This document shows, piece after piece, positions 34,919 to 44,270 of a DNA stretch of 64,000 bases. Positions within the stretch are counted from its first letter, which is position 1. Each line of letters opens with the position of its first letter. The DNA comes from Dokdonella_A sp963775445 (GTDB lineage Bacteria > Pseudomonadota > Gammaproteobacteria > Xanthomonadales > Rhodanobacteraceae). Under the pieces are notes generated by a model. That model had not been told where the DNA came from and made no database searches. It was given only the letters and a program-made list of their open reading frames with translations. The stretch spans positions 868,001-932,000 of the forward strand of contig CAVZIT010000004.1 in the NCBI GenBank assembly GCA_963775445.1, given 5' to 3'. The position numbers were made by a program, and so were the translations under genes.

Positions 34919-37900
34919 TCGGAGGGTTACGAAAAAACGACAGCCGGCCCGGCCTCCCGATCGGATGCTCGAGGGCCTGTCGGCGCCCGCGGGATGGAAG
35001 CGCCGTATTCGACGCGCGCGTTTCGCCCTGTCGACGGTGTTTGCGATAGGGGTCATCGGCCTGGCGGTTCTGGTCGGCCTCACGCAACTTGCGCTGCCCT
35101 GGTTGGTCCGCAATCCCGAGCGCGTGGAGGCGTGGCTGAGCACCCGGCTTGGCCGCAGCGTCAGTGTCGGCCATGTCGGTGGGGGGTGGATCGGCGGAGG
35201 TCCCGAGATCACGCTCGACGATGTCCATGTCGGGCCGGGAGGCGGCGGTGCGACACCCCTGGTGATTCCGCATGCGCAGCTCGCGATCGATTTTCTGGCA
35301 CCTTTCGAGCGCAACCGCGCCTGGAACGAGTTTCGCCTGATTGGCCTTGATCTGGAGTTGGATCACACCGCCGATGGTGCCTGGCACATGCGTGGCCTCG
35401 ATGCCGGCGGAGTACCGCGCCAGTCGATGGGGGCACTCGGCGCGCTGGTGCTCAAGGACCTGCGGCTGAAAGTCAGGGACGCGCGAAATGGCTGGCAGGT
35501 CGGACTGGGCGCATCGGAGCTGCGCGTGCTCAATCGAGGCAGCGTGACGCGCGTTCTGGGCAAGCTGAGTGCCATCGGCGATGCGTCGGCGGCGTTTGAT
35601 CTGGTCGCGGACATCGATTTCGCGGGACGCTCAGGGACGATGTATCTGGGTGGCCGCGACATCGATCTGACGCATCTTCCACAGCTTCCGGTCGCAGCGG
35701 TGACGGCGCGGGCGGGCCGTGGCGACATCGAATTCTGGGCAACGTGGAGTCGCAACCGAATCAACGATGCGCGTACGCGGATCGGTTTGCGTGGCGCCAC
35801 GTTCGGGAGTGACGTTCCCATCGCGATCGATACGCATACAAGCGTCGCTCCACGCGCGCATCTGGATGCGCTGAGCTTCGTCGCGCGCTGGCGCCGCGAG
35901 GCAACGGGTTGGGATTTCGATCTCGCCGACCTGGTCTCGGGCCCATCCTCATCCGGCGCTCGAGGAAGCCTTTCGCTGCACTGGATCGACGAAGGACATC
36001 CGCATTTCAGCGCAGACGCCCGGGATCTGGCGCTTCAGCCGCTCGGGTCCCTGGCAATGTTGAGCGACCGTCTGCCCGTGGCGGTGCGCCACTGGCTTTA
36101 TCTGTCCAATCCGGCAGGCCAGCTGAGCCATGTCGCGGTGCAAGGTGCCGGACGAGCCGATTACTCGTTCGATGCGGATATCGCCGAGTTCCGTTGCAAT
36201 GCAAGCGGCTCGATTCCGGGATTCGAACTGGCCGCGGCGACGCTGCATGGAGACAATGAGGCGACGATGCTCTCCCTACCTCCCAAGTCGTTTAGCTTGG
36301 TGTGGCCGCGTGTGTTTCGAAAGTCCTTGCGCTTCTCGCAATTCGGCGGCGATCTTGTGTTGTTTCGAAGCGCCGATGACGATGCATGGCGCGTCGCAAC
36401 TGACAGCATCGCGTTCGAGGGCGAAGGGTACGGAGGCAGTCTCGGTGGCACTGTCGATATCCAGGACGACGCTTCGCGACCGCTGCTCGATGTCTATGCG
36501 AACGTTGCGCATGCCGACGTGACTGCAGGCAAATTGTTCTGGCCGATCAACGTCATGCCGCCGCCGGCTGTCGAGTGGCTGGATCGGGCGCTTATCGAGG
36601 GGGCAGTGAGCGACGGTCGTGCCGAATTGCGCGGAGACCTTGACGACTGGCCGTTCGACAACAATGCCGGCCGTTTCGAAGCCCACGCCAGAATCGATGA
36701 CATGACCTTGGCATACCATCCGGAATGGCCTCGGGCGACGCAGGTTGGGCTGACCGCGGACTTCGTCAATGTCGGCCTGCACGCCAGCGTCGATCACGCC
36801 GACAGCATGGGCATCCAGGTGGCGAGTGCCGAGGCCAGCATCGCGGACCTCGGCGAGACCGTGCTTGATCTCAGTGCCAAAGCCAGCGGTACGGGCGCCG
36901 ATCTCTTGACGTTCCTGCACGCTACGCCAATCGGCAAGGATCATGCGGATGCGCTCAAAGGCCTCGCGATCGGAGGCAACGGCGCCGTGGCGTTGCAACT
37001 TCATCTGCCGGTAAAGGATCTCGACAACACCACGCTCGATGGAACCGTCGATCTTCGCGATGCAGCGCTCGACGAAAATCGCTACGACGTGCATCTGACC
37101 CACGCCACCGGCCCGGTCGACTTCAACAAGAGCGGATTCGTGGCGGGCCCGCTTTCCGCATCGCTGGATGACCACCCCGTTTCGCTCCATGTGGCTGCGG
37201 GCGCGCATGTGGATGGCCGGGCCCATGATTTCGAGGCGGGCCTCGACGGGCACCTGCCTGCGACCGTCGTGTTCGCGCGTGTCCCGGCACTGGCACCAGC
37301 ATTGGCGCATTTCCCGGGCGCGAGCGACTGGCATGTCGCGCTGACGATCGACCAAGACCCCGCGGGTCCTCCACGTTCGAACCTGGATCTTCGCAGCGAT
37401 CTTGTGGGGACAACGATCGCGTTGCCGGCGCCGCTCGACAAGCCGGCCGATGCCGCTCTGCCTTTTGAACTCGATCTCGATCTGCCTTACGAGGGCGCAC
37501 GCTTTACCGCGAGGCTTGGTGATCGTCTCGCTGTGCAAGGACGCCTGCCTGCGCCGGACAAGACCCTCGGTGCGCGCTTGCAATTCGGAGCCGCGGCCGC
37601 TGAGGCACCGCCGGCTGCAGGCGTGGACGTCGGCGGCCAAGCGGGGGTCGTCGATCTGGGTGGCTGGCTCGGCCTGGCAGGCGGCCCCGGCGAGTCGGGT
37701 GCTGAAATGCTCGACAAGATCGACCTCGGTATCGACGATCTCGTCGTTAGCAAACGACATTTCGGCCAGGCGCGGCTTGTTGTCGATGCGTCGAAGGCTG
37801 GCAATGAAATTGCGTTCAGCGGCGCCAATATCGACGGCACTCTTAAGCTCCCGGCCGGGGGCGTCGGCGCGCAAGACATCACCGCGGATTTTCGACGCCT

Positions 37901-38867
37901 GCATTGGCCGGATGCCGCGCCGTCGGACGACGCAGCCATCCCCCCCGGCAGCAACGCCTTGTCTGGCATCGCGCCCGGATCGCTGCCGGCACTGCATTTT
38001 TCCATTGGGGACTTCACGCTTGGCAGCGCGAGCTTCGGCAGCGCTCATTTCGATAGCCGTCCTGTGGCCGATGGCATGCACATCGAAAGGCTCGATACGA
38101 AATCGCCCAACGTGACGATGAAGGCAAGTGGCGACTGGACCGGCAGCGCCGACAACAACCGCTCGCATCTCGTCATCGAGCTGGGTGCGCAGAATCTCGG
38201 TCACATGCTCGATGCACTCGGGTTTTCCGGGCTGATCGATGGCGGCCCGACCGAGGCGACTATCGATGCAGTCTGGCCCGGCGCGCCCTCGGCATTCGCG
38301 CTTGCCGATCTGACCGGATCGCTCAAGGTCAAGGTCGGCGAGGGGAGGATTCTCGATGTCCATCCTGGTGCCGGTCGCCTGTTCGGCCTGTTGTCATTGC
38401 GGGAAATACCGCGACGGCTGAGCTTGGATTTCAGCGATTTCTTCAAGTCGGGCCTCGGCTTCAATTCGATCACGGGCACTTTCCGGCTCGCCGACGGCAA
38501 CGCCTATACGGACGATCTTGCGATCAAGAGTCCGGCGGCCGAGATCCAGATCAGCGGGCGCACCGGTTTGCGTGCAAAAGACTACGACCAACAGATGGTG
38601 GTAACGCCGCATGCCGGAGCGACACTTCCCGTGGTCGGTGCGATTGCGGGCGGTCCGGTCGGAGCCGCGGCCGGCCTCGTGATTCAGAGCCTCCTGTCCA
38701 AGCCGATCGGAGCCGCTACGCAGTCTCGTTACCATGTCGGTGGTACATGGGAAAAACCGGTCATCACCTCGGTCGGCAAACACCAGGACAAGCCCGCCAA
38801 GGCCGAAGAACCTGAAAAAGACAAATCGGGTGAAACCCGCGACAGCAGCGGCCAGTTTGAGCGGTAG
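34902..38867 (+). CDS. yhdP: YhdP-family AsmA-like phospholipid transport protein
   Basis: This large inner-membrane-anchored bridge protein is involved, in E. coli, in phospholipid movement to the outer membrane together with TamB and YdbH. It has 1321 residues. A single N-terminal membrane segment (FALSTVFAIGVIGLAVLVGL) lies near 45-65. It is followed by very long beta-rich repeats of the AsmA superfamily and the C-terminal domain with VGEGRILDVHPGAGRLFGLL and FFKSGLGFNSITGTFRLADG. It overlaps the end of rng, as in most gammaproteobacteria. A second protein of this superfamily, TamB, is at 61362-64000. Confidence 0.94.
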   Translation: MSSSSDRRVTKKRQPARPPDRMLEGLSAPAGWKRRIRRARFALSTVFAIGVIGLAVLVGLTQLALPWLVRNPERVEAWLSTRLGRSVSVGHVGGGWIGGGPEITLDDVHVGPGGGGATPLVIPHAQLAIDFLAPFERNRAWNEFRLIGLDLELDHTADGAWHMRGLDAGGVPRQSMGALGALVLKDLRLKVRDARNGWQVGLGASELRVLNRGSVTRVLGKLSAIGDASAAFDLVADIDFAGRSGTMYLGGRDIDLTHLPQLPVAAVTARAGRGDIEFWATWSRNRINDARTRIGLRGATFGSDVPIAIDTHTSVAPRAHLDALSFVARWRREATGWDFDLADLVSGPSSSGARGSLSLHWIDEGHPHFSADARDLALQPLGSLAMLSDRLPVAVRHWLYLSNPAGQLSHVAVQGAGRADYSFDADIAEFRCNASGSIPGFELAAATLHGDNEATMLSLPPKSFSLVWPRVFRKSLRFSQFGGDLVLFRSADDDAWRVATDSIAFEGEGYGGSLGGTVDIQDDASRPLLDVYANVAHADVTAGKLFWPINVMPPPAVEWLDRALIEGAVSDGRAELRGDLDDWPFDNNAGRFEAHARIDDMTLAYHPEWPRATQVGLTADFVNVGLHASVDHADSMGIQVASAEASIADLGETVLDLSAKASGTGADLLTFLHATPIGKDHADALKGLAIGGNGAVALQLHLPVKDLDNTTLDGTVDLRDAALDENRYDVHLTHATGPVDFNKSGFVAGPLSASLDDHPVSLHVAAGAHVDGRAHDFEAGLDGHLPATVVFARVPALAPALAHFPGASDWHVALTIDQDPAGPPRSNLDLRSDLVGTTIALPAPLDKPADAALPFELDLDLPYEGARFTARLGDRLAVQGRLPAPDKTLGARLQFGAAAAEAPPAAGVDVGGQAGVVDLGGWLGLAGGPGESGAEMLDKIDLGIDDLVVSKRHFGQARLVVDASKAGNEIAFSGANIDGTLKLPAGGVGAQDITADFRRLHWPDAAPSDDAAIPPGSNALSGIAPGSLPALHFSIGDFTLGSASFGSAHFDSRPVADGMHIERLDTKSPNVTMKASGDWTGSADNNRSHLVIELGAQNLGHMLDALGFSGLIDGGPTEATIDAVWPGAPSAFALADLTGSLKVKVGEGRILDVHPGAGRLFGLLSLREIPRRLSLDFSDFFKSGLGFNSITGTFRLADGNAYTDDLAIKSPAAEIQISGRTGLRAKDYDQQMVVTPHAGATLPVVGAIAGGPVGAAAGLVIQSLLSKPIGAATQSRYHVGGTWEKPVITSVGKHQDKPAKAEEPEKDKSGETRDSSGQFER

Positions 38868-39057
38868 ACTCGACCAGGGGCCGCACGCCAGCGCAGGGGC
38901 ATGCGTCAGGCGCAGGCAATGTACGACCTCCCTTGCTTCGGCCTTTGTGTGATTATTCTTTTCGATATCAGTAGGTTGCCTTTGAGAAGCGACCCACGCC
39001 CTTGCGTCCGCAGCGCTTAGCCTCCATAAGTGTCACTCCCGCGCACAAGGCGTTTTC

Positions 39058-40500
39058 ATGACCGAACTGATTGCCCAGGCCGAGCAACGGCTGTTGCGGC
39101 CCGGCGGCTTGGCCGCGAACGACCTTGATGGCGTGTTCTCGCGCCTGATGGGCCCGTCGATCGATGCCGCCGACCTTTACTTTCAGCATTCCCGCAGCGA
39201 ATCGTGGGTGCTGGAAGATGGCATCGTCAAGGAAGGCAATCACGCCATCGAGCAAGGCGTGGGCGTGCGCGCGCTGGCCGGCGAAAAGACCGGTTTCGCC
39301 TATTCGGACGAAATCGCGATGCCGGCGTTGATCGAGGCAGCCGGTTCGGCGCGAGCGATCGCTCGCGCCGGCAGCAACGGCAGCGGCAAGGCCCTCGCAA
39401 TGACATCGGGACGAGCGCTGTATCCGGCCGTCGATCCGATCGATACGTTGTCGAGCGAGGCAAAAATCGAATTGCTGCGTGAGGTGGATGCGGTTTGTCG
39501 CGCCGAGGATGCGCGGGTCAGGCAGGTCATCGTCAGCATCGTGGCGGCACTGGATACTGTTCTCGTGGCCGCATCCGACGGAACCCTCGCAGCCGACGTG
39601 CGGCCGCTGGTGCGCATGAACGTGCAGGTGATTGCCGAGCAGGGGAATCGACGCGAACAGGGCAGCGCCGGCGGCGGCGGGCGCTTTGGTTTCGCGGAGT
39701 TGCTGGCAAACGGCCGTGCGCACGCGTTTGCGCGAGAGGCGGTGCGCTCGGCCTTGGTCAATCTCGAGGCAGTCGACGCGCCGGCCGGCCACATGACGGT
39801 AGTGCTTGGGCCGGGCTGGCCGGGCGTCCTGTTGCACGAGGCGATCGGGCATGGCCTCGAAGGCGATTTCAATCGCAAGCAGACTTCCGCGTTTTCGGGA
39901 CGCATGGGCGAGCGGGTCGCAGCGCGCGGCGTGACGGTGGTCGATGACGGAACCTTGGCCGGACGACGCGGGTCGCTCAGTGTCGACGACGAGGGCACGC
40001 CGACCAGCTGCACGACGCTGATCGAGGACGGGATCCTGCGCGGCTACATGCAGGACAAGCTCAATGCGCGGTTGATGGGCATGCGCGCGACCGGCAACGG
40101 CCGACGCGAATCCTTTGCGCATCTGCCGATGCCGCGCATGACCAATACCTACATGCTGGCGGGCGCGCGCGAGCCCGACGAGATCATCTCGTCGGTCAGC
40201 CGCGGTTTGTATGCCGTCAATTTCGGTGGTGGCCAGGTCGATATCACCAACGGCAAATTCGTGTTTTCCGCGAGCGAGGCATACCTGATCGAGAACGGCA
40301 AGGTGACGCGCCCGGTCAAGGGAGCGACCCTGGTCGGATCCGGACCCGAAGTCCTCAATCGCGTCGACATGATCGGCAACGACCTCAAGCTTGACGAAGG
40401 AGTTGGCGTGTGCGGCAAGGATGGGCAAAGCGTACCGGTGGGCGTCGGCCAGCCGACATTGCGTATCAGCGGGATGACAGTTGGCGGAACGGCAGCGTAG
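39058..40500 (+). CDS. tldD: Metalloprotease TldD
   Basis: TldD is the catalytic half of the TldD/PmbA(TldE) zinc protease, which cleaves unfolded peptides, antitoxins and some modified peptide precursors. It has 480 residues. Zinc motif HEAIGHGLEGDF (HExxxH at 260-265) with the third ligand region PVGVGQPTLRISGMTVGG near the end. It also has MRATGNGRRESFAHLPMPRM. Its partner pmbA is at 41126, with darP on the other strand between them. The 190 bp before it includes an AT-rich stretch near 38948-38975 that could hold the promoter. Confidence 0.97.
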   Translation: MTELIAQAEQRLLRPGGLAANDLDGVFSRLMGPSIDAADLYFQHSRSESWVLEDGIVKEGNHAIEQGVGVRALAGEKTGFAYSDEIAMPALIEAAGSARAIARAGSNGSGKALAMTSGRALYPAVDPIDTLSSEAKIELLREVDAVCRAEDARVRQVIVSIVAALDTVLVAASDGTLAADVRPLVRMNVQVIAEQGNRREQGSAGGGGRFGFAELLANGRAHAFAREAVRSALVNLEAVDAPAGHMTVVLGPGWPGVLLHEAIGHGLEGDFNRKQTSAFSGRMGERVAARGVTVVDDGTLAGRRGSLSVDDEGTPTSCTTLIEDGILRGYMQDKLNARLMGMRATGNGRRESFAHLPMPRMTNTYMLAGAREPDEIISSVSRGLYAVNFGGGQVDITNGKFVFSASEAYLIENGKVTRPVKGATLVGSGPEVLNRVDMIGNDLKLDEGVGVCGKDGQSVPVGVGQPTLRISGMTVGGTAA

Positions 40501-40566
40501 TCGGATCGCGCGTCTGCGGGCAGCGTTGTGGCCACCATCGGAGCCTGGCGCTCCGGCGATGAACCG

Positions 40567-41082
40567 TCATGCGGAGGCGAGAAGGTCGCGCAGTAGATGA
40601 AACAGTTCGCGCGCGGCGCGCGGCGGCTTCGCCTTCTGCGCCTCGTCGTGCACCTGGCGCAACAGAGAGCGAAGGCGCTGGGAATCGGCGGTGGGTTGGA
40701 GTTCGACCAGATCCTGGAGTGCGCCATCACCCTCGGCGATCAGGCGATCGCGCCAGGCTTCGATGCGGTGCAGATGGGCAGCTTGTGCGCGGGAATTTGC
40801 CTGATGACGTTCGAGCAGCCTGCGTATCGGTTCGAGCTCGTCGACATGATTGCGAAGTTGTTTGGCCAAGTACTGGATCTGCCGCTTGCGCGCGATGTGC
40901 TGGGTGATCGCGCCCGCACGAGCCGCTTCGGCGCGCAGCGCATCGGATAGCGGAACTTGGTCGCGCTCGATCGCGGTAAGGCCTGCCAGCGCCTCGGCCA
41001 GCTTGAGGATGTCGAGCGCATCCCGGCGCTGCTGACTGCGACTCGGGGATGACGATGAATCAGTGCGATTTCGATCGCGCAT
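40567..41082 (-). CDS. darP: Ribosome biogenesis factor DarP (YjgA)
   Basis: DarP is a 50S assembly factor. It has 171 residues from ATG 41082 (MRDRNRTDSSSSPSRSQQRR). The helical core reads ALDILKLAEALAGLTAIERD, QVPLSDALRAEAARA, ITQHIARKRQIQYLAKQLR and ends ARELFHLLRDLLAS. A longer frame to 41436 runs into pmbA and is not used. It is divergent from pmbA by 43 bp, the usual yjgA-pmbA arrangement. Confidence 0.94.
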   Translation of the reverse strand: MRDRNRTDSSSSPSRSQQRRDALDILKLAEALAGLTAIERDQVPLSDALRAEAARAGAITQHIARKRQIQYLAKQLRNHVDELEPIRRLLERHQANSRAQAAHLHRIEAWRDRLIAEGDGALQDLVELQPTADSQRLRSLLRQVHDEAQKAKPPRAARELFHLLRDLLASA

Positions 41083-41125
41083 GCGCGATGTGGCCCGAAT
41101 GAAAGAATCGAGGACAGAATAGGAC

Positions 41126-42481
41126 GTGACCCAATTGAGTACCAGCCACGACAACAGCGACGTCGAACTTGACCGGCTCGCGCAGGTCTCGGCCGATGTG
41201 GTCCGGCAGTGCCGCGCCAAGGGCGCGAGCGAAGCGGAAGTCGGCGCCAGCATCGATCTCGGCCTGAGTGTAAGCGCGCGCCTTGGAGAGGTCGAAACGA
41301 TCGAGCACACGCGCGATCGCGGCGTATCGCTGACGGTGTATTTCGGGCGACAGAAGGGTTCAGCCAGCACGGCGGATCTCGACCGCGAATCGATCGAACG
41401 CACCATCGAACATGCCTGCGCCATTGCACGGTACACCGAGTCGGACCCGGCGAATGGCCTGCCCGACGCGGCCCTTCAGGCGCGTGAGTTTCCGGATCTG
41501 GACCTGTGGCATCCGTGGGACATCGCCCCCGAAGCAGCCATCGACCTGGCACTCGAAATCGAGGATGCCGGACGCGCCCACGACGCGCGCATCTCCAACT
41601 CCGAAGGTGCCTCCGTGCAGGCAAGTGCGACGCTCGCCGCCTATGCCAATTCACAAGGCTTCGATGGCCGCGAGCGCAGCACGCGGCATCTGCTCTCGTG
41701 TGCGTTGCTCGCGGAAGACGATGCGGGCATGCAACGCGACTATTACTACGATGCAGTGCGCGCGGCCGACGATTTCGCGACATCCCAGAGCATCGGGCGC
41801 CGGGCTGCTGAACGCACGCTTGCGCGACTCGGTGCTCGCGCCCTGTCCACGCGCCAGTGCCCTGTCCTGTTTGCGCCGGAGGTTGCACGTTCCCTGATCG
41901 GGCATTTCCTGTCCGCGATCAGCGGTGGAGCGTTGTACCGGCGCGCAAGTTTTCTTCTGGATCACGTTGGGCGCCCGGTGTTTCCTGCCTTCATCCGCAT
42001 ATCCGAAAGGCCGCATATCGCGCGCGGCCATGGTTCCGCTGCTTTCGATGCCGAAGGCGTCGCGACGCGTGATTCGGATCTGGTCACCGACGGAGTGCTT
42101 CAGCATTACATTCTCGGTAGCTACTCCGCGCGCAAGTTGGGCCTCGTCAGCACGGGGAATGCCGGCGGCGTGCACAACATCGTGGTGCAGCCGGGGGTGG
42201 ACGATTTCACGGCGTTGCTGCGCCGGATGGGCAACGGATTTCTCGTCACGGAGGTCATGGGCCAGGGTGTCTCCCTGATAACCGGTGACTACTCGCGCGG
42301 AGCAGCGGGATTCTGGGTCGAGAACGGCGAAATCGCGTTTGCTGTCGATGAAGTGACCATCGCCGCCAATTTACGCGACATGTTCAACGGGATCGTCGCA
42401 ATCGGCAGTGATGTCGACCCGCGGTCGCACTTGTTGACCGGTTCCATCCTCGTCGAGCGCATGACCGTCGCTGGCGAATAG
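41126..42481 (+). CDS. pmbA: PmbA/TldE protease subunit
   Basis: This is the non-zinc partner of TldD; the heterodimer matures microcin and degrades CcdA in E. coli. It has 451 residues from GTG 41126. Family strings: RDRGVSLTVYFGRQKGSAST, ISNSEGASVQAS, LFAPEVARSLIGHFLSAISG, DGVLQHYILGSYSARKLGL, TGNAGGVHN, and LVTEVMGQGVSLITGDYSRG then AAGFWVENGEIAFAVDEVTI. The HExxxH of TldD is absent, as expected. Confidence 0.97.
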   Translation: MTQLSTSHDNSDVELDRLAQVSADVVRQCRAKGASEAEVGASIDLGLSVSARLGEVETIEHTRDRGVSLTVYFGRQKGSASTADLDRESIERTIEHACAIARYTESDPANGLPDAALQAREFPDLDLWHPWDIAPEAAIDLALEIEDAGRAHDARISNSEGASVQASATLAAYANSQGFDGRERSTRHLLSCALLAEDDAGMQRDYYYDAVRAADDFATSQSIGRRAAERTLARLGARALSTRQCPVLFAPEVARSLIGHFLSAISGGALYRRASFLLDHVGRPVFPAFIRISERPHIARGHGSAAFDAEGVATRDSDLVTDGVLQHYILGSYSARKLGLVSTGNAGGVHNIVVQPGVDDFTALLRRMGNGFLVTEVMGQGVSLITGDYSRGAAGFWVENGEIAFAVDEVTIAANLRDMFNGIVAIGSDVDPRSHLLTGSILVERMTVAGE

Positions 42482-42557
42482 GCGTGACTTTCCGCGGTTG
42501 ACAGCGCAAGCGTGTCGCGGAACAGTGGGCGCAGCATCCTTATGAGAGGAGTGCGTC

Positions 42558-42968
42558 ATGAACGAGAGCGAGAATCAGGCTCCCACTCCAACGCCGGTCC
42601 CGGAACCTGGATCGGCCGGAGCGACTGCGAACACCAGCGACGAGCGCATGTGGGCGATGTTCGCCCATTTATCCGCCTTGTTCGGCTTCGTGATTCCATT
42701 CGGCTCGATCCTGGGTCCGCTGGTCATCTGGCAGATCAAGAAGAACGAAATGCCGCTGGTCGACGATCAGGGAAAGGAAGCGCTGAATTTCCAGATCACG
42801 ATGGCCATCGCATTCATCGTGTCGTGCATCCTGATGGTCGTCCTAGTCGGCTTCCTGCTGATTCTCCTGGTCGGCCTGTTCGATCTGATCATGATCGTGA
42901 TCGCGGCCATCCGCGCCAACAACGGTGAGCGCTTCCGCTATCCATTGACCTTGCGATTGGTCCAGTAA
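42558..42968 (+). CDS. DUF4870 membrane protein
   Basis: It has 136 residues: a Pro/Thr-rich N-terminus, then the DUF4870 core with ERMWAMFAHLSALFGFVIPF, GPLVIWQIKKNEMPLVDDQG and KEALNFQITMAIAFI. There are three hydrophobic segments. GAGAGGAG precedes the ATG. Function unknown. It follows pmbA by 76 bp on the same strand. Confidence 0.88.
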   Translation: MNESENQAPTPTPVPEPGSAGATANTSDERMWAMFAHLSALFGFVIPFGSILGPLVIWQIKKNEMPLVDDQGKEALNFQITMAIAFIVSCILMVVLVGFLLILLVGLFDLIMIVIAAIRANNGERFRYPLTLRLVQ

Positions 42969-43075
42969 GCGGCACCCGGGCAGGCATCTGTCCAGCATCC
43001 CGGCCTGCTGTGGCGGATTGATCCGCGCGTGGGAAGGCTCGTGGTTGCGGCAAGGTTGTGCGCGCGGCGGCTCGA

Positions 43076-43981
43076 TCAATTGACTCGGTCGGCGACGAAA
43101 TGCGCGAGATCGCGAAGTGGCAATCCGGCCTCGCCGAGCTCGGCAATCGCGGTCAGCGCGTCGCCGGTCAACGCGGCCAACCTCGCGCGGGACCGCTCGA
43201 TTCCGAGGACACTCGGGTAGGTCGGCTTGGCGCTGGCGCCGTCCTTGCCGGCGGTCTTGCCAAGATCGGCGGTATTGCCTTCCACGTCCAGCAAGTCGTC
43301 GCGGATCTGGAAGGCGAGGCCGACCGCATGGCCATAGCGGTCAAGCGCATCGAGCGTCGCCGGATCAGCGCGACCAGCAGCCAGCGCGCCGAGCCGTACC
43401 GCTGCGCGGATGAGCGCGCCAGTCTTGTGGGAGTGCATGCGCTCGAGTGTCGCAACATCCAGAACGCGCCCGACCGCGATGAGATCGAGCGCCTGGCCGC
43501 CAGCCATGCCTTGCGATCCGCATGCCGCGGTCAATGCGCGCAACATGGCCAGACGGATCCCGGCTTCGACATCCAGCCGTGCATCGCTCGCGAGCACGTC
43601 GAATGCGAGCGCCTGCAGGGCATCGCCAGCCAGCATGGCCATGGCCTCGCCGAAGGCGACGTGGCAGGTTGCGCGTCCGCGCCTCAACGAGTCATCGTCC
43701 ATGGCCGGCAGGTCGTCGTGCACCAGCGAATACGCATGGATGATCTCGACTGCGGCAGCGGGCACATCGAGGCGCTCGAGCGGGGCCTCGAATACTTGTC
43801 CTGTCGCGTAGACCAGCAGGGGTCGCAGGCGCTTGCCGCCACCGAGCACGGCATAACGCATCGCGTCACGCAACGGACTCGGCTCCTGCACATCCCCTTC
43901 CATGATGCCGCCGAGGAACTCGTCAGCGCGCGCAGAAAGCGCGGCGAGGGCTGGCGTCAGCTCACGGTGTATCGGGTTCAA
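43076..43981 (-). CDS. ispA: Farnesyl diphosphate synthase (polyprenyl synthetase)
   Basis: It makes geranyl and farnesyl diphosphate in the isoprenoid pathway. The first Asp-rich motif DDLPAMDDD follows HAYSLVH and the second is FQIRDDLLD. GGGKRLRPLLVYATG and HSHKTGALIRAA are also conserved. The start is set at TTG 43981 (NPIHRELTPALAAL), overlapping the xseB stop by 20 bases. The first ATG in frame (43906) would remove about 25 residues of the first helix. This gives 301 residues, the normal size. The usual dxs partner is not next to it. Confidence 0.94.
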   Translation of the reverse strand: MNPIHRELTPALAALSARADEFLGGIMEGDVQEPSPLRDAMRYAVLGGGKRLRPLLVYATGQVFEAPLERLDVPAAAVEIIHAYSLVHDDLPAMDDDSLRRGRATCHVAFGEAMAMLAGDALQALAFDVLASDARLDVEAGIRLAMLRALTAACGSQGMAGGQALDLIAVGRVLDVATLERMHSHKTGALIRAAVRLGALAAGRADPATLDALDRYGHAVGLAFQIRDDLLDVEGNTADLGKTAGKDGASAKPTYPSVLGIERSRARLAALTGDALTAIAELGEAGLPLRDLAHFVADRVN

Positions 43982-44216
43982 AATCTTCGGCGCTTTCCGG
44001 CACCGACGGATCGGCGAGCAGCTTGACCTTGAGTTCGGCTTCGTCGAGCGCACCCTGGCAGTCGCGGAACAGTGCGATGCCGCGCTCGTAGGATTTCAGC
44101 GAATCGTCGAGACTCAGTTCGCCCTGTTCCATGCGCGCCACCAGTGCTTCGAGTTCGTCCAGCGACCGTTCGAACTCGGCGATGCGGTTGTGGCTTTCGG
44201 CAGGCGTTTTCGACAT
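43962..44216 (-). CDS. xseB: Exodeoxyribonuclease VII small subunit
   Basis: It has 84 residues from ATG 44216 (MSKTPAESHNRIAEFERSLD). The helical core ELEALVARMEQGELSLDDSL then KSYERGIALFRDCQGALDEA is the XseB signature. It overlaps ispA in the standard xseB-ispA operon. An in-frame GTG three codons upstream is a less likely start. Confidence 0.95.
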   Translation of the reverse strand: MSKTPAESHNRIAEFERSLDELEALVARMEQGELSLDDSLKSYERGIALFRDCQGALDEAELKVKLLADPSVPESAEDFEPDTP

Positions 44217-44270
44217 GACGCGCACGCTAGCAGAAGCTGGAGACAGAGGACAGGGGAAGCGGCAGATAGG

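Noticed and set aside
36276..38363. A 695-codon frame antisense to yhdP
   Set aside because: It is a GC-driven shadow; yhdP is supported by membrane anchor, C-terminal family motifs and overlap with rng.
38968..40428. A 486-codon frame antisense to tldD
   Set aside because: TldD with HEAIGHG is certain on the other strand; the antisense product has no motif.
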